A program made the position numbers and the translations under genes. The notes under the pieces were generated by a model that had not been told where the DNA came from, did not search any database, and saw only the letters and a list, made by a program, of their open reading frames with translations. Positions 50,330 to 59,634 of a stretch of DNA of 64,000 nucleotides are shown one piece after another. Position 1 is the first letter of the stretch. Each line of letters begins with the position of its first letter. This DNA is from Actinomadura rifamycini DSM 43936 (GTDB taxonomy: Bacteria; Actinomycetota; Actinomycetes; Streptosporangiales; Streptosporangiaceae). The stretch is from the NCBI RefSeq assembly GCF_000425065.1, contig NZ_AULB01000019.1, positions 105,343 to 169,342 on the forward strand, read 5' to 3'.

Positions 50330-51985
50330 TTATCTAAAGTCGGTCGCCGCTCCCGCCAAGGCCAGCGCGGAGATGACCGCCGCGCGCACGATCGCGGCGG
50401 GGCGGTACAGATCCTTGTCGTGCCACATCGCCGGTTCCGCGTCGTCGTCCGGCGCGGCGAGAGAGCGCAGCAGGAGCGGGCAGGCCCGGCCGACCGCGCG
50501 CAGCGTCCCGGTGTCGGGAATGCCGCCCGTCAGCAGGAGCAGCTGCACCGCATAGGCCGTCTCCTCGGCGGTGCCCTCCCAATGCCCCCAGGACCCGTCC
50601 TCCCGCTGGGCGTCGAGCACCCACCGGCGCGCCGCCGCGACCGCGCCGCCCGACTCCGGGCCGCCGAACCCGGCGAGCGCGACGGCCGCGCACGCCGTCG
50701 CGTAGAACGGGGACGCGTGCCAGCGGTCCAGCCAGCTCCCGTCCGGGGCCTGCTGCCCGCGCAGCCAGCGCGCCGCCTTGCGCGCGGACGCCGCGTACCG
50801 CGCCGCGTCCGCGCCGTCCAGGGCGTCCCCGCGCGCGGCCAGGTACTGCCCGAACGCCTCCAGGACGTGCGCGTTCGTCGTGATCGACGCACCGTCCTCG
50901 CCCTGCCACGTGCAGAAATGGGCGTCCAGCTCGTAGGCGTGCAGCGCATCGGGCGGGTGGGGTGCGCCGAGCAGCGCCAGCGCGTACAGGGCGCCCGAGG
51001 TCGTGTCGGCGTCCGCCGGCAGGCCGTCCGCCGCGGAGGTGCCGAGGGGGCCGAGCGGCGTCGTCAGGCTGAGCACCAGCTCCGGAGGGACGGCGAACGG
51101 GACGTCCGCGCGCGCCAGCCACGCGAGCACCCACCCGCGCTCGAACACCGTCAGCGGGAAGCCGCACGGGACGGGCCCGCCGTGCTCGGCCACGACGGTC
51201 TCCAGGTACCAGCGGGCCGGGCTGCTCGGCTCGACCGGCCCGTGCCCGAGCCAGGCGGCGGTGGCGGCCGGGGACGCGCCGATCGTGCCGGTGGGCTCCG
51301 GGCTCAGGCTGGGCAGCCCGGCGGCCGCGGGCCCGGCGATCTCCAGCGCGTGCACGAGCTTCTGCGGGACGTCCGCCCCCGAGGCGAGGAGCGACCGGAC
51401 GAGGTCGAGCTTGGCGGAGTCCATGCCCGCCGGGAGGGGCAGCGCGTACCCCGCCCATACCTCCAGGCCCGGCACCGGACGCTCGCGCAGGCCCTCCAGC
51501 GACGCGTTGATCCGCTCGACCAGCGCGGGGACGATCAGCTCGACGGCGGGCAGGTCGGGCAGGTCCAGGGCCGGGGCGGACGGGCCGCACATCCGGGCGG
51601 ACACCGCCGCGAGGGCCCGCGCCGCGGCGTGCGCGACCGCGGCGCCGTCCGCGCGGGCGCCGTCCGGCGCGTCCAGCACCGACAGCAGGGCTTCGGTCGC
51701 GCTCAGCGTCGGGACGATCGCGTACCCGTCGTCGGGCGCGCCCCACGCGCCGTCCGGTCGCTGGGTCTCCAGCAGGAAGCGGACGCGTTCCGCGTGACCG
51801 CTCAGCCAGGGCACGAACGTCACCAGGCGCCCGGTCTCGTACACCGACGGGGACGCCTGCCCCCACGGGCGGGCGACGAGGCCGTCGATCAGCTCCTCGG
51901 TGGCCGCGGCGAGACGCGGCCGGACGGCCGGGTCGCCGACGGCGGACAGGGCGGGGTCGGTCAGCGGATGGTCATCGATGCTCAC
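50330..51985 (-). CDS. Class II diterpene (labdane-type) cyclase, ent-CPP-synthase-like, DxDTT variant
   Basis: 551 residues, two alpha-barrel (beta-gamma) domains with repeated QxxxGxW-like segments: LETQRPDGAWGAPDDGYAIV, RGQQAPDGSWLDRWHASPFY, DAQREDGSWGHWEGTAEETA. Class II cyclases protonate a terminal alkene through DxDD; here the motif is D325-A-D327-T-T (GLPADADTTSGALYALALL). The catalytic middle Asp is kept, but the fourth Asp is Thr. From memory, DxDTT occurs in drimane-type and some other bacterial cyclases. GTG at 51985 (VSIDDHPLTDPAL) is preferred; the frame upstream is Arg/Pro-rich noise. Divergent from the P450 and class I synthase genes, its likely partners. Confidence 0.82.
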   Translation of the reverse strand: MSIDDHPLTDPALSAVGDPAVRPRLAAATEELIDGLVARPWGQASPSVYETGRLVTFVPWLSGHAERVRFLLETQRPDGAWGAPDDGYAIVPTLSATEALLSVLDAPDGARADGAAVAHAAARALAAVSARMCGPSAPALDLPDLPAVELIVPALVERINASLEGLRERPVPGLEVWAGYALPLPAGMDSAKLDLVRSLLASGADVPQKLVHALEIAGPAAAGLPSLSPEPTGTIGASPAATAAWLGHGPVEPSSPARWYLETVVAEHGGPVPCGFPLTVFERGWVLAWLARADVPFAVPPELVLSLTTPLGPLGTSAADGLPADADTTSGALYALALLGAPHPPDALHAYELDAHFCTWQGEDGASITTNAHVLEAFGQYLAARGDALDGADAARYAASARKAARWLRGQQAPDGSWLDRWHASPFYATACAAVALAGFGGPESGGAVAAARRWVLDAQREDGSWGHWEGTAEETAYAVQLLLLTGGIPDTGTLRAVGRACPLLLRSLAAPDDDAEPAMWHDKDLYRPAAIVRAAVISALALAGAATDFR

Positions 51986-52426
51986 GGCACATCCCGGAGG
52001 TCGGCGACGGGGAAGAGACCGGCGCAGGAGCGCCCTCGTACTGCATCGAACCGGGCGGGTCGCCGGTGGCGGCTGCCGCCGCCGGCGCGGCCGGTGAGGT
52101 CCACGGACAGGTCGTCCACGAGTCGGGCGTCCACGGAAGACGTCTGCGGGCACGGTGTCGGGAGGTTCGCGGGGTACCGGGGCTCGCGGGCCAGGATGTC
52201 CACGTCAACGGCCTTTCCGGCTGCCCTCGCTCTGGTGGAGCGGACCTGCGGCGACCCCTCCGGGCGCGCGGCCGCCCACCCGGACGGCGCCAACCCTATT
52301 GGAGCGGTTTGTGCCATTCAGTCCAGCTCTGCAGGAGCTTGTGGCGATTTGCAACTTTCGTTGGGATTATCACAGAGCTAATTAACGTAAGCAAGGGTGG
52401 TATGCGAAGGAAGATGACCGGCTTTC

Positions 52427-52444
52427 GAGTGACGCTAATCACTC
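52427..52444. promoter_or_regulatory. Inverted repeat GAGTGA-N6-TCACTC in the divergent terpene promoter region
   Basis: Perfect 6-bp arms near the middle of the 1037-base gap (51986-53022) between the class II cyclase and the P450. The central 52300-52900 stretch is visibly AT-richer than its surroundings. Beyond this repeat and a weak promoter candidate I see no gene in the gap. Confidence 0.35.
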
Positions 52445-52787
52445 AATCCTGGCATCTCAATATGTGAGACGAGATGGGCGGACGCCCACGGCGGTCGGCG
52501 ATACGGGTTTTCGGAGTCGATGCGCGCCCGCCCTGATGGTGGGTCAAGGAACGTGACAAAACGGACAAATAACTCGCACTGGAATGGTGACGGCCGGGTC
52601 AGATCAAGGGAAAAGTCGAGCTTTCAGACTCTGGACGCGATGTGTTCGACGTCACTCCGGGGCGGCTCGGCGTCCGCCGCCGGCGCCGTTCGCGCCTCCT
52701 CCGAGCATTGGGTGCGCCGGTCCTTACAAAGGCGTGCACTGGAGTGGAACTTACCTGTGAGGCGTGAAACAGTGGCGACTGGCGATC

Positions 52788-52817
52788 TTGTACGGGTAGC
52801 GAGGGGTATGTGATACT
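52788..52817 (+). promoter_or_regulatory. Candidate promoter toward the P450 gene
   Basis: TTGTAC-N18-GATACT fits a housekeeping-type -35/-10. It would give a leader of about 200 bases before the P450 start. Confidence 0.25.
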
Positions 52818-53022
52818 TCGGGGCAAGATCACGTTGTTTGTCCCGATTGTGTTGCGTGCTCGCTGGGGAGGCCGCTGAGGCGAACTATGTGCCGATTGCC
52901 CGGTATATAGGGGTCTCGGGTGTCGGTCTCGGTGGTCCGAGCCGCCGGGCGGGCGACCCGCGTGCCCCGGCGTCCTCCGGTCCGAGCCGTCCGACCTTCA
53001 CCGCCCGGGAGGGCATCGCGTC

Positions 53023-54399
53023 ATGTCGATCACCACGGACTCCGCCCACGGTTCCCGTGCCTTCCAACCGGATCGTCCCGTCGTCAAGATGCCCATGCGC
53101 CGGGTGGCCGCGCGACTGCGCCGCGGCGGCCCGCTGCACCTGCTCGACTCGATCGGACGGGACGCGGACGGGTCGATCACCCGCCTGAACCTGGGGCCGT
53201 TCCGGCCCTTCCTGGTCACCCACCCCGACGACCTGCAGCACATCCTGCGCGACCGCCGGGACAACTACCCGCGCGGCGCGGCGATGTGGCGGGCGCTCGG
53301 CCGCCTCACCGGCGACGGCATCGGCGGCGAGGGCGAGCAGTGGGCGGCGTCCCGGGAGATCCTGCGCAACGCCTTCTCAGGCCGCTACCTCGCCGCGATG
53401 AGCGAGCAGATGATCTCCTCGATCGACGGCGCCGTCGAGGACCTCGGCCGCCGGAGCGGCCCCGGCCGTCCGGTCGACGCGGGCGTGGAGATGACCCGGG
53501 TCGTGCAGCGGGTCATCAACCCGGTCTTCTTCGGGTCGCTGGTGCCCGACGAGGAGGGCGACCGGCTCGGCGAGGCGATCGCCACCGCGATGGGCAGCCT
53601 GCTGTGGCGCATGGCGATGCCGTTCATGCCGCACGCGGTCCCGGTGCCGGGCGACCGCCGGTTCAACCGGGCGACGCGCACGGTCAACGAGATCCTCGGG
53701 CCCGTCGTGAGCTCCGCGCGGAACGGGCGGCTGGACGGCCGCGACGTGGTGACGCTGCTGCTGAACGGCACCGGCGCCGACGGGCGCCCGCTCACCGACG
53801 AGCAGGTGTGCCAGGACATCATCGCCCTGTTCGTCGCCGGATCCGAGTCCAGCGCCATCGCGCTCACCTGGATCTGGGCCGCGCTGGCCCGGCACCCGCA
53901 CGTCGCCGCGGCCGTCACCGACGAGGTCGACCGGGTGGTGGGCGGCGAGCCCCTGCGCCGCGAGCACATCCGGGCGCTGACCTACACGCAGCAGGTCCTG
54001 GACGAGGTGCTGCGCATCTACTCCGTCGGCTGGGCGGTGCCGCGGACGGCCCTGCGGGACGACGTCATCGGCGAGGTCGAGATCCCCGCGGGCTCCACGC
54101 TGGCGATCAGCCCCTACCTGACCCACCGGCTGGAGGAGTTCTGGGAACGGCCCCTCGAGTTCGACCCGGACCGGTTCGCCAAGGAGCGGGTCCGGGCGCG
54201 GCACCCGCTCGCCTACCTGCCGTTCGGCGACGGCGTCCACCAGTGCCTCGGGCAGGCGTTCTTCGCCCAGGAGGCGACGCTCATCGTGGCGAGCGTCCTG
54301 CGCCGCTACCGGGTGGCCGTCCAGGGGGACGTCGACCCGAAACTGAGCCTCACGCTCCAGCCGAGCGAGCCCGTCCAGCTCGTCCTCACCCCCCGCTGA
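53023..54399 (+). CDS. Cytochrome P450
   Basis: 458 residues. Heme ligand C408 in FGDGVHQCLGQAFF, ExxR in DEVLRIYSVG, and an I-helix ALFVAGSESSAIALTW where Ser replaces the usual Thr of AGxxT. No N-terminal membrane anchor, so a soluble bacterial P450 needing a separate ferredoxin and reductase; neither is in the window. The class I terpene synthase starts 33 bases downstream, so oxidation of a terpene skeleton is the likely role. P450 genes also accompany several Streptomyces conservons (cvnE/F, rarE), which fits the location between conservon parts. Confidence 0.92.
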   Translation: MSITTDSAHGSRAFQPDRPVVKMPMRRVAARLRRGGPLHLLDSIGRDADGSITRLNLGPFRPFLVTHPDDLQHILRDRRDNYPRGAAMWRALGRLTGDGIGGEGEQWAASREILRNAFSGRYLAAMSEQMISSIDGAVEDLGRRSGPGRPVDAGVEMTRVVQRVINPVFFGSLVPDEEGDRLGEAIATAMGSLLWRMAMPFMPHAVPVPGDRRFNRATRTVNEILGPVVSSARNGRLDGRDVVTLLLNGTGADGRPLTDEQVCQDIIALFVAGSESSAIALTWIWAALARHPHVAAAVTDEVDRVVGGEPLRREHIRALTYTQQVLDEVLRIYSVGWAVPRTALRDDVIGEVEIPAGSTLAISPYLTHRLEEFWERPLEFDPDRFAKERVRARHPLAYLPFGDGVHQCLGQAFFAQEATLIVASVLRRYRVAVQGDVDPKLSLTLQPSEPVQLVLTPR

Positions 54400-54432
54400 A
54401 GCCCACGCCCCCAGTCGACGGAAAGGTGATCG

Positions 54433-55356
54433 GTGGAGATCACAGTGCGCGGCCGCCCGCTCGGCGCGGACCTGGCGCGGGACGCCGCCCGCCTCGCCCC
54501 CGAGGTCGAGCGGGACCTGAGCGCGCGCATGGCCGCCCACCCGGAGCTGTTCCCGGCGTCCCCGATGGGGCCGGTGGCCGGACGGCTCAGCAAGGCCATC
54601 GCGTACGGCGCGCCCTGGCACACGGCGGACGAACTGCGGACGTCCGCGCGGACCTCGCTGTGGATCTTCGCCGTGGACTGGCTGGTGGACCACCGGGCGA
54701 CCGAGCCCGCCGAGGTCGCCGGCATCGTCGAGCGGTGCGCCGCGGTGGCCGACGGGCGCCCCCCGGTCGACCCCCTCACCCGGTTCCTCGCCGAGCTGCG
54801 CGACGACCTGGCGGCCTCGTCCCCCGCGTTCGCCGAGTACGAGCCGGTGTGGCGCGAGGAACTGCTGCGGATGCTCCAGGCGATGCGGCGCGAATGGCAG
54901 TGGAAGGCGCGCCTCGGGGCCGGGGGCGCGCGGCCGTCCGCGGCCGACGACGGCGACCCCGTCCCGACGACCCTCGACGGGTACCTCACCATCGCGGACA
55001 ACTTCGGGTCGGCCTGGGTGAACGCGGCGCACTGGATCGCCACCGGAGACGCCGCGGTCTTCGCGCATCTGGACGTCCTGCGGCGCGCCAGCCGGGTCGT
55101 CCAGTGCGCGCTGCGGCTCCTCAACGACCTGGCGACGGGCGACCGCGAGACCGTCTGGAACGACATCAACGCCGTGGCGCTCGGCGTCCCGGCGGAGGCC
55201 GTCAAGGCGCGCATCGACGACCTCGCCGACGAGACGGAGCGGCTCCTGGCGCCGCTGCGCCGGGACTGCCCGCAAGGTGCGAACTATCTGTCGCAGCAGT
55301 TCCAGTGGAGTCGCGACTTCTATGGGCGGGGGCACGACTACTGGGGCTCCCTGTGA
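54433..55356 (+). CDS. Class I terpene synthase, probable diterpene synthase
   Basis: 307 residues, all-alpha class I fold. The Asp-rich motif is a variant: SLWIFAVDWLVDH has D-W-L-V-D instead of DDxxD. The second metal motif is clear: LRLLNDLATGDRE is N-D-x-x-T-x-x-x-E. The C-terminal NYLSQQFQWSRDFYGRGHDY is typical. About 300 residues and the partner class II cyclase suggest a kaurene/pimaradiene-synthase-like step on a CPP-type intermediate. The GTG start is 33 bases after the P450 stop. Product unknown. Confidence 0.85.
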   Translation: MEITVRGRPLGADLARDAARLAPEVERDLSARMAAHPELFPASPMGPVAGRLSKAIAYGAPWHTADELRTSARTSLWIFAVDWLVDHRATEPAEVAGIVERCAAVADGRPPVDPLTRFLAELRDDLAASSPAFAEYEPVWREELLRMLQAMRREWQWKARLGAGGARPSAADDGDPVPTTLDGYLTIADNFGSAWVNAAHWIATGDAAVFAHLDVLRRASRVVQCALRLLNDLATGDRETVWNDINAVALGVPAEAVKARIDDLADETERLLAPLRRDCPQGANYLSQQFQWSRDFYGRGHDYWGSL

Positions 55357-55549
55357 CACCGGAAGTCGTCACCGCGCATGCCGAGGCGGCGTGCCGGGGT
55401 CCCCTCGGCGATGCGCCGGCGAATTTCCGCGAACACGCAGATGTACGGCGCTGACCTGCCGATACTCGCCTTTTTCGCTATTGTTCCCGCGAAGCGGCGG
55501 GTGTGCCGAGCCCGCGGCCGTACGGAGCCGTCCGCACGCCGACAGACGG

Positions 55550-55619
55550 ACGGACGGCGTTGCTGCGGACGTATCACCACAGAAGTGTGGTGATACGCGA
55601 TTCCTCAGAAACCGTCCGT
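55550..55619. promoter_or_regulatory. Nested palindrome upstream of the orphan sensor kinase
   Basis: The inner arms CGTATCACCACA and TGTGGTGATACG (55570-55597) are a perfect 12-bp stem around GAAG. The outer arms ACGGACGG and CCGTCCGT (55550-55557, 55612-55619) enclose it. It ends 100 bases before the sensor gene and lies 200 bases after the terpene synthase stop, so it may be that operon's terminator or an operator for the sensor gene. The rest of the 363-base gap shows nothing else. Confidence 0.55.
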
Positions 55620-55719
55620 TGCTAAGGTGCTCTGCGTGCCAATCGTGGCCTGAGAGCCGCCCAGTCGCCGTGGACGGCGATATGGGGCGCCCCCCGAATC
55701 ATCGTCTGAGGACTTCTTG

Positions 55720-58137
55720 ATGCGTTTGAGCCTGCCGTTCGCCGCCCGCCGGGACCGGCCCCGCAACATCCGGCTGCGGGCCCGGATCGTGTTCATGATG
55801 AGTTCTCTGGTGGCGCTCTGGGTGTTCGCCGCGTGGGTGACCACCCAGGAGGGATACGACCTCCTGCAGACGGGGAAGCGCGACTCGACCGCGGGCCGTC
55901 CGACCAAGACGCTGATCAACGTCCTCCAGGACGAGCGGCGCGCCTCCATGGTCTTCCTCGGCAGCGGCAGGCAGGCCGCCGCGGCCGCCGAACTCCAGGA
56001 GCGCCGCGCCCACACCGACCGGACGGTCGAGCAGTGGCGCGAGACCGCGCCCGACGCGCCCGGCGACAAGATCAAGCAGTACGTCGCCGCCACCGGCCGC
56101 GAGCTGAACGCCCTCTCGGAGACGCGCGCCGCCATCGACGCGGGCACCGTCGACCGCGGCCCCGCCATGCGGTCCTTCAACGAGACGATCGACGCGGCGC
56201 TGCTCATCAACTCCGCCGCGGCCGAACTGTCCGACCCGGAGATCTCCGCGGACGGCCGCGCGCTGATCGAGCTGACCCGCGCCCGCGAGATGCTCGCCCG
56301 CGAGGACGCGATGCTGGGGGGCGTCCTCGCGGAGGGCCGGTTCCGCTCGTCCGGCGAGTTCATCGAGTTCGCCCAGGCCGTGTCGCTGCGGACGAACGCC
56401 GAGCAGCAGGCGTACCGGCAGCTTCCCGCGGGCGACCGCCGCAACCTCGACGGCCTGCGCGGCGGCGCCGCGTACGGCACGCTGCAGGAGCTCGAGAGCC
56501 AGGTGCTCCAGCGGCAGGGCGCCCGTGGCCGGGTGGGCGTCACCGCCCCGCAGTGGCGGGCCGCGACCAAGCCGGTGCTCACCCAGATCGACCAGGCCAT
56601 CGACGCCGGCGGTGACGCGGTCGTCGAGCGCGCCGCCCCGATCGGCTACATGGTGGCGGGGCAGTGGGCGGGCGCCGCCGTCCTCGGCGCCCTGGCGGTC
56701 GCCGCCTGCCTCGCGCTGGCGTTCACCGCCGCCCGGCAGCTCCTGCAGCAGCTCAACCGGCTGCGGGACGCCGCCCAGGACCTCGCCGGGCAGCGGCTCC
56801 CCGACGTCATGGCGCGGCTGTCGGCCGGCGAGCAGGTGGACATCGCGGCCGAGGCGCCGCCGCTGCAGTTCGGCACCGACGAGATCGGCCAGGTCGGCCA
56901 GGCGTTCAACGCCGTCCAGGAAGCCGCGATCAGCGCCGCCGCGGGCCAGGCGGCGCAGCGGGAGGCGTCCCGGAAGATCCTGCTGAACCTGGCGCAGCGC
57001 ACCCGCGTCATGATGGCGCAGCAGCTCAACCTGGTCGACGCCATGGAGAAGCGGCAGGACATCGACCTGCGGCAGCTGAAGGAGCTGTTCCAGCTCGACC
57101 AGCTCACCGTGCGGGGCCAGCGGTACGTCGACAACCTGATCGTCCTGGCCGGCGGCCGCACCGTGCAGCGCGCCCGCGCGTCGGCGCCGCTCATCGACGT
57201 CATCCGCGCCGCCGTCGGGCAGGTCGAGGGCTACGAGCGCGTCAACCTCCGGCGGATCAGCGCCCACCGCATCAGCGGCTACGCCATCGGCGACACCGTC
57301 AGCCTCTTCGCCGAGCTGATCGACAACGCGGTGAGCTACTCGCCGCACACCGTCGACATCGAGAGCGACGTCACCGCGCGGGGCATCGCGGTGACCATCG
57401 ACGACCGCGGCCTCGGCCTCAGCGACGACCAGATCGAGCGCATCAACACCTTCCTCGCGCAGTCGCCCGAATTCCTCACCGCCCAGTTCAGCGCGGGCGA
57501 GCAGGCGCAGCTCGGCCACTTCGTCGTCGCGATCCGGGCCCGCCACCACGACATCACGGTCACGCTCAAGAAGAGCCCCTACGGGGGCGTGACGGCGGTC
57601 GTCCTCATCCCGAACAAGCTCCTGCACGAGCAGGACCCCGAGCAGCCCGACGAGGACACCCGCGACGCCACCCGCCCGGACCCCGTCCCCGTGGGGGCGC
57701 CCGCCGGACCCGCCCCGGTGCGGGAGCCGCGCGGCAACGTGGCCCCGCTCCGCAAGGAGCGTCCCGGCCCGGCGCTCACCGCCGTCGTCGAGGAACCGCG
57801 CCCCGACGACGAGGCCGAGCGGCCGGCGGCCCCCGCGAACGGCACCGCCCCCGACGGGGACGACGCGCCGGACGGGCAGGCGGCCGAACCGTCGCAGACG
57901 CTCGAGATCGAGGCGACCCCCAACGGACTCCCCGTCCGCCGCCCCCAGGAGAACCTCGTCCCGGCCCTCCGCACCCCGGCGGCGCCCGCGGAAGAGCCGG
58001 TCCCGGACGCCGAACCGGCGGACATGCGCGACCCCGAGGACGTCCGCCGGATCTTCGGCTCCTACCAGCGCGGCACCCAGCAGGGCCGCGCCGACGCCGG
58101 CGGCACGCCGGACGCCGAGCCGGACGCGGAGGACTGA
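55720..58137 (+). CDS. Orphan CvnA-type (NIT-HAMP-HATPase) sensor kinase lacking the usual phospho-acceptor His
   Basis: 805 residues. Membrane helix near 25-45, an outside nitrate/nitrite-sensing-like (NIT) helical domain to about 305, helix about 310-332, then HAMP (RLRDAAQDLAGQRLPDVM). The dimerisation segment reads FQLDQLTVRGQRYVDNLIVL. Conservon CvnA-type kinases, as I recall them, have LDHLATRMRRH here, so Q461 and Y469 stand where histidines are expected. The ATPase keeps its N-box (ELIDNAVSYSPH) and the glycine boxes DDRGLGLS and SPYGGVTAVVLIP. A disordered tail ends with the conservon motif RRIFGSYQRGTQQG. No cvnB-C-D follows; the nearest set is at 48-49.5 kb on the other strand. ATG after CTGAGGA. 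Confidence 0.88.
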   Translation: MRLSLPFAARRDRPRNIRLRARIVFMMSSLVALWVFAAWVTTQEGYDLLQTGKRDSTAGRPTKTLINVLQDERRASMVFLGSGRQAAAAAELQERRAHTDRTVEQWRETAPDAPGDKIKQYVAATGRELNALSETRAAIDAGTVDRGPAMRSFNETIDAALLINSAAAELSDPEISADGRALIELTRAREMLAREDAMLGGVLAEGRFRSSGEFIEFAQAVSLRTNAEQQAYRQLPAGDRRNLDGLRGGAAYGTLQELESQVLQRQGARGRVGVTAPQWRAATKPVLTQIDQAIDAGGDAVVERAAPIGYMVAGQWAGAAVLGALAVAACLALAFTAARQLLQQLNRLRDAAQDLAGQRLPDVMARLSAGEQVDIAAEAPPLQFGTDEIGQVGQAFNAVQEAAISAAAGQAAQREASRKILLNLAQRTRVMMAQQLNLVDAMEKRQDIDLRQLKELFQLDQLTVRGQRYVDNLIVLAGGRTVQRARASAPLIDVIRAAVGQVEGYERVNLRRISAHRISGYAIGDTVSLFAELIDNAVSYSPHTVDIESDVTARGIAVTIDDRGLGLSDDQIERINTFLAQSPEFLTAQFSAGEQAQLGHFVVAIRARHHDITVTLKKSPYGGVTAVVLIPNKLLHEQDPEQPDEDTRDATRPDPVPVGAPAGPAPVREPRGNVAPLRKERPGPALTAVVEEPRPDDEAERPAAPANGTAPDGDDAPDGQAAEPSQTLEIEATPNGLPVRRPQENLVPALRTPAAPAEEPVPDAEPADMRDPEDVRRIFGSYQRGTQQGRADAGGTPDAEPDAED

Positions 58138-58144
58138 CTGCGCG

Positions 58145-58186
58145 CCGCCGCTCCCGGGCCCGTCAGCGGCTCGGGAGCAGCGGCGG
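58145..58186. terminator. Imperfect hairpin between convergent genes
   Basis: CCGCCGCTCCCG pairs with the 15-base CGGGAGCAGCGGCGG with a 3-base bulge. It overlaps the last codons of the small secreted protein gene. Confidence 0.4.
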
Positions 58187-58516
58187 CCACGTGAGCCGGC
58201 TCGTCACCCGGAAGTCGCCGCCGTACGTCCGGTCGCCGCACCGCACCCGCACCGCGTGCGTGCCGGACTCGGCCCCCGCCCGCACGACCGCCGTCCCCGC
58301 GCCCTCGTCCAGCCGCACCTCAGCGAACGCCGGGGACGACACCGTCCCCCCGCCGCACCCGGGCACCGAGACCTTCACCTCGTCCCCGGGCCGCGCCATC
58401 CCGGGATCCACCGTCACGCCGCCGCGCTCACCGGTCGTGGCCTCGCCCGCGGCGGGCACCGCCAACCCCGCGGCGATGAGGGCGCCCCCCAGGACAGTGA
58501 CGCTGAGCACGCGCAA
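58163..58516 (-). CDS. Small secreted protein of unknown function
   Basis: 117 residues. Signal peptide MRVLSVTVLGGALIAAGLAV ending near PAAGEA. The mature part is a short beta-rich domain (VDPGMARPGDEVKVSVPGC, GTHAVRVRCGDRTYGGDFRV) with two cysteines, resembling single Ig-like or adhesin-type domains often found secreted in actinobacteria. TTG start 5 bases after GAGGAG; a GTG two codons later is possible. Monocistronic. Function unknown. Confidence 0.75.
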   Translation of the reverse strand: MRVLSVTVLGGALIAAGLAVPAAGEATTGERGGVTVDPGMARPGDEVKVSVPGCGGGTVSSPAFAEVRLDEGAGTAVVRAGAESGTHAVRVRCGDRTYGGDFRVTSRLTWPPLLPSR

Positions 58517-58620
58517 CGAAACTCCTCGGATCGAAATGTGACGCCCGGCACTTTAGCCGCTCGCGCGCATCCGCTCCAGAGGAGCCGCTGACCTCCGCTC
58601 CGAAGAGCTAACCTGAAAGC

Positions 58621-59277
<657 letters not shown>

Positions 59278-59292
59278 CGACGACCGCCCTCG

Positions 59293-59315
59293 GTTTGCTA
59301 CTCGAGGTAGTAAAC
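59293..59315. promoter_or_regulatory. Palindromic operator of the toxin-antitoxin pair
   Basis: GTTTGCTAC and GTAGTAAAC flank TCGAG; 8 of 9 bases pair. It ends 7 bases before the antitoxin ATG and overlaps a TAGTAA -10-like hexamer, the standard place for antitoxin autoregulation. Confidence 0.6.
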
Positions 59316-59322
59316 TGAGGGC

Positions 59323-59634
59323 ATGGCTGCGGAGGAGAAGGAGTTCGGGCTGGGCGAAGGTCCGGCGGTGAAGGCGAGCGTCTCGCTGAGAGCCGGGAAC
59401 ATTCGCGCTGTTCGTGAACGGGTGGGAAGCCGCGGTTTCTCCGCCTATGTCGATGCCGCAGTCGAGCGCCAGATAGAGCGGGACCTGCTCGAGGAGGCGC
59501 TCCAGGCCAATGAGAACGCTTCAGGACCGATCCCGCAGGCGCTGCGCGACGAAGCCGCAGATCTCTTCCGTGCCGTCAAGGCGGCGCCCGAGTTGCAGGA
59601 GGGCGCTGAGTGGGCCGGTCACGAAGCAGGTTGA
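59323..59634 (+). CDS. Ribbon-helix-helix-type antitoxin
   Basis: 103 residues. VKASVSLRAGNIRAVRERVG then GFSAYVDAAVERQIERDLLE has the strand-helix-helix layout of CopG/RHH DNA-binding antitoxins. The acidic C-terminal half would wrap the toxin. It overlaps the PIN toxin gene by 25 bases. ATG follows ACTGAGGGC. Predicted to bind the palindrome just upstream. Confidence 0.8.
   Translation: MAAEEKEFGLGEGPAVKASVSLRAGNIRAVRERVGSRGFSAYVDAAVERQIERDLLEEALQANENASGPIPQALRDEAADLFRAVKAAPELQEGAEWAGHEAG

Noticed and set aside
50420..52381. Plus-strand frame of over 600 codons opposite the class II cyclase
   Set aside because: Arg/Gly-rich shadow. The minus strand encodes repeated QxxDGxW-like cyclase motifs.
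52520..53188. Two short plus-strand frames in the gap before the P450
   Set aside because: No ribosome site, no homology, poor codon pattern, and one runs into the P450 gene out of frame.
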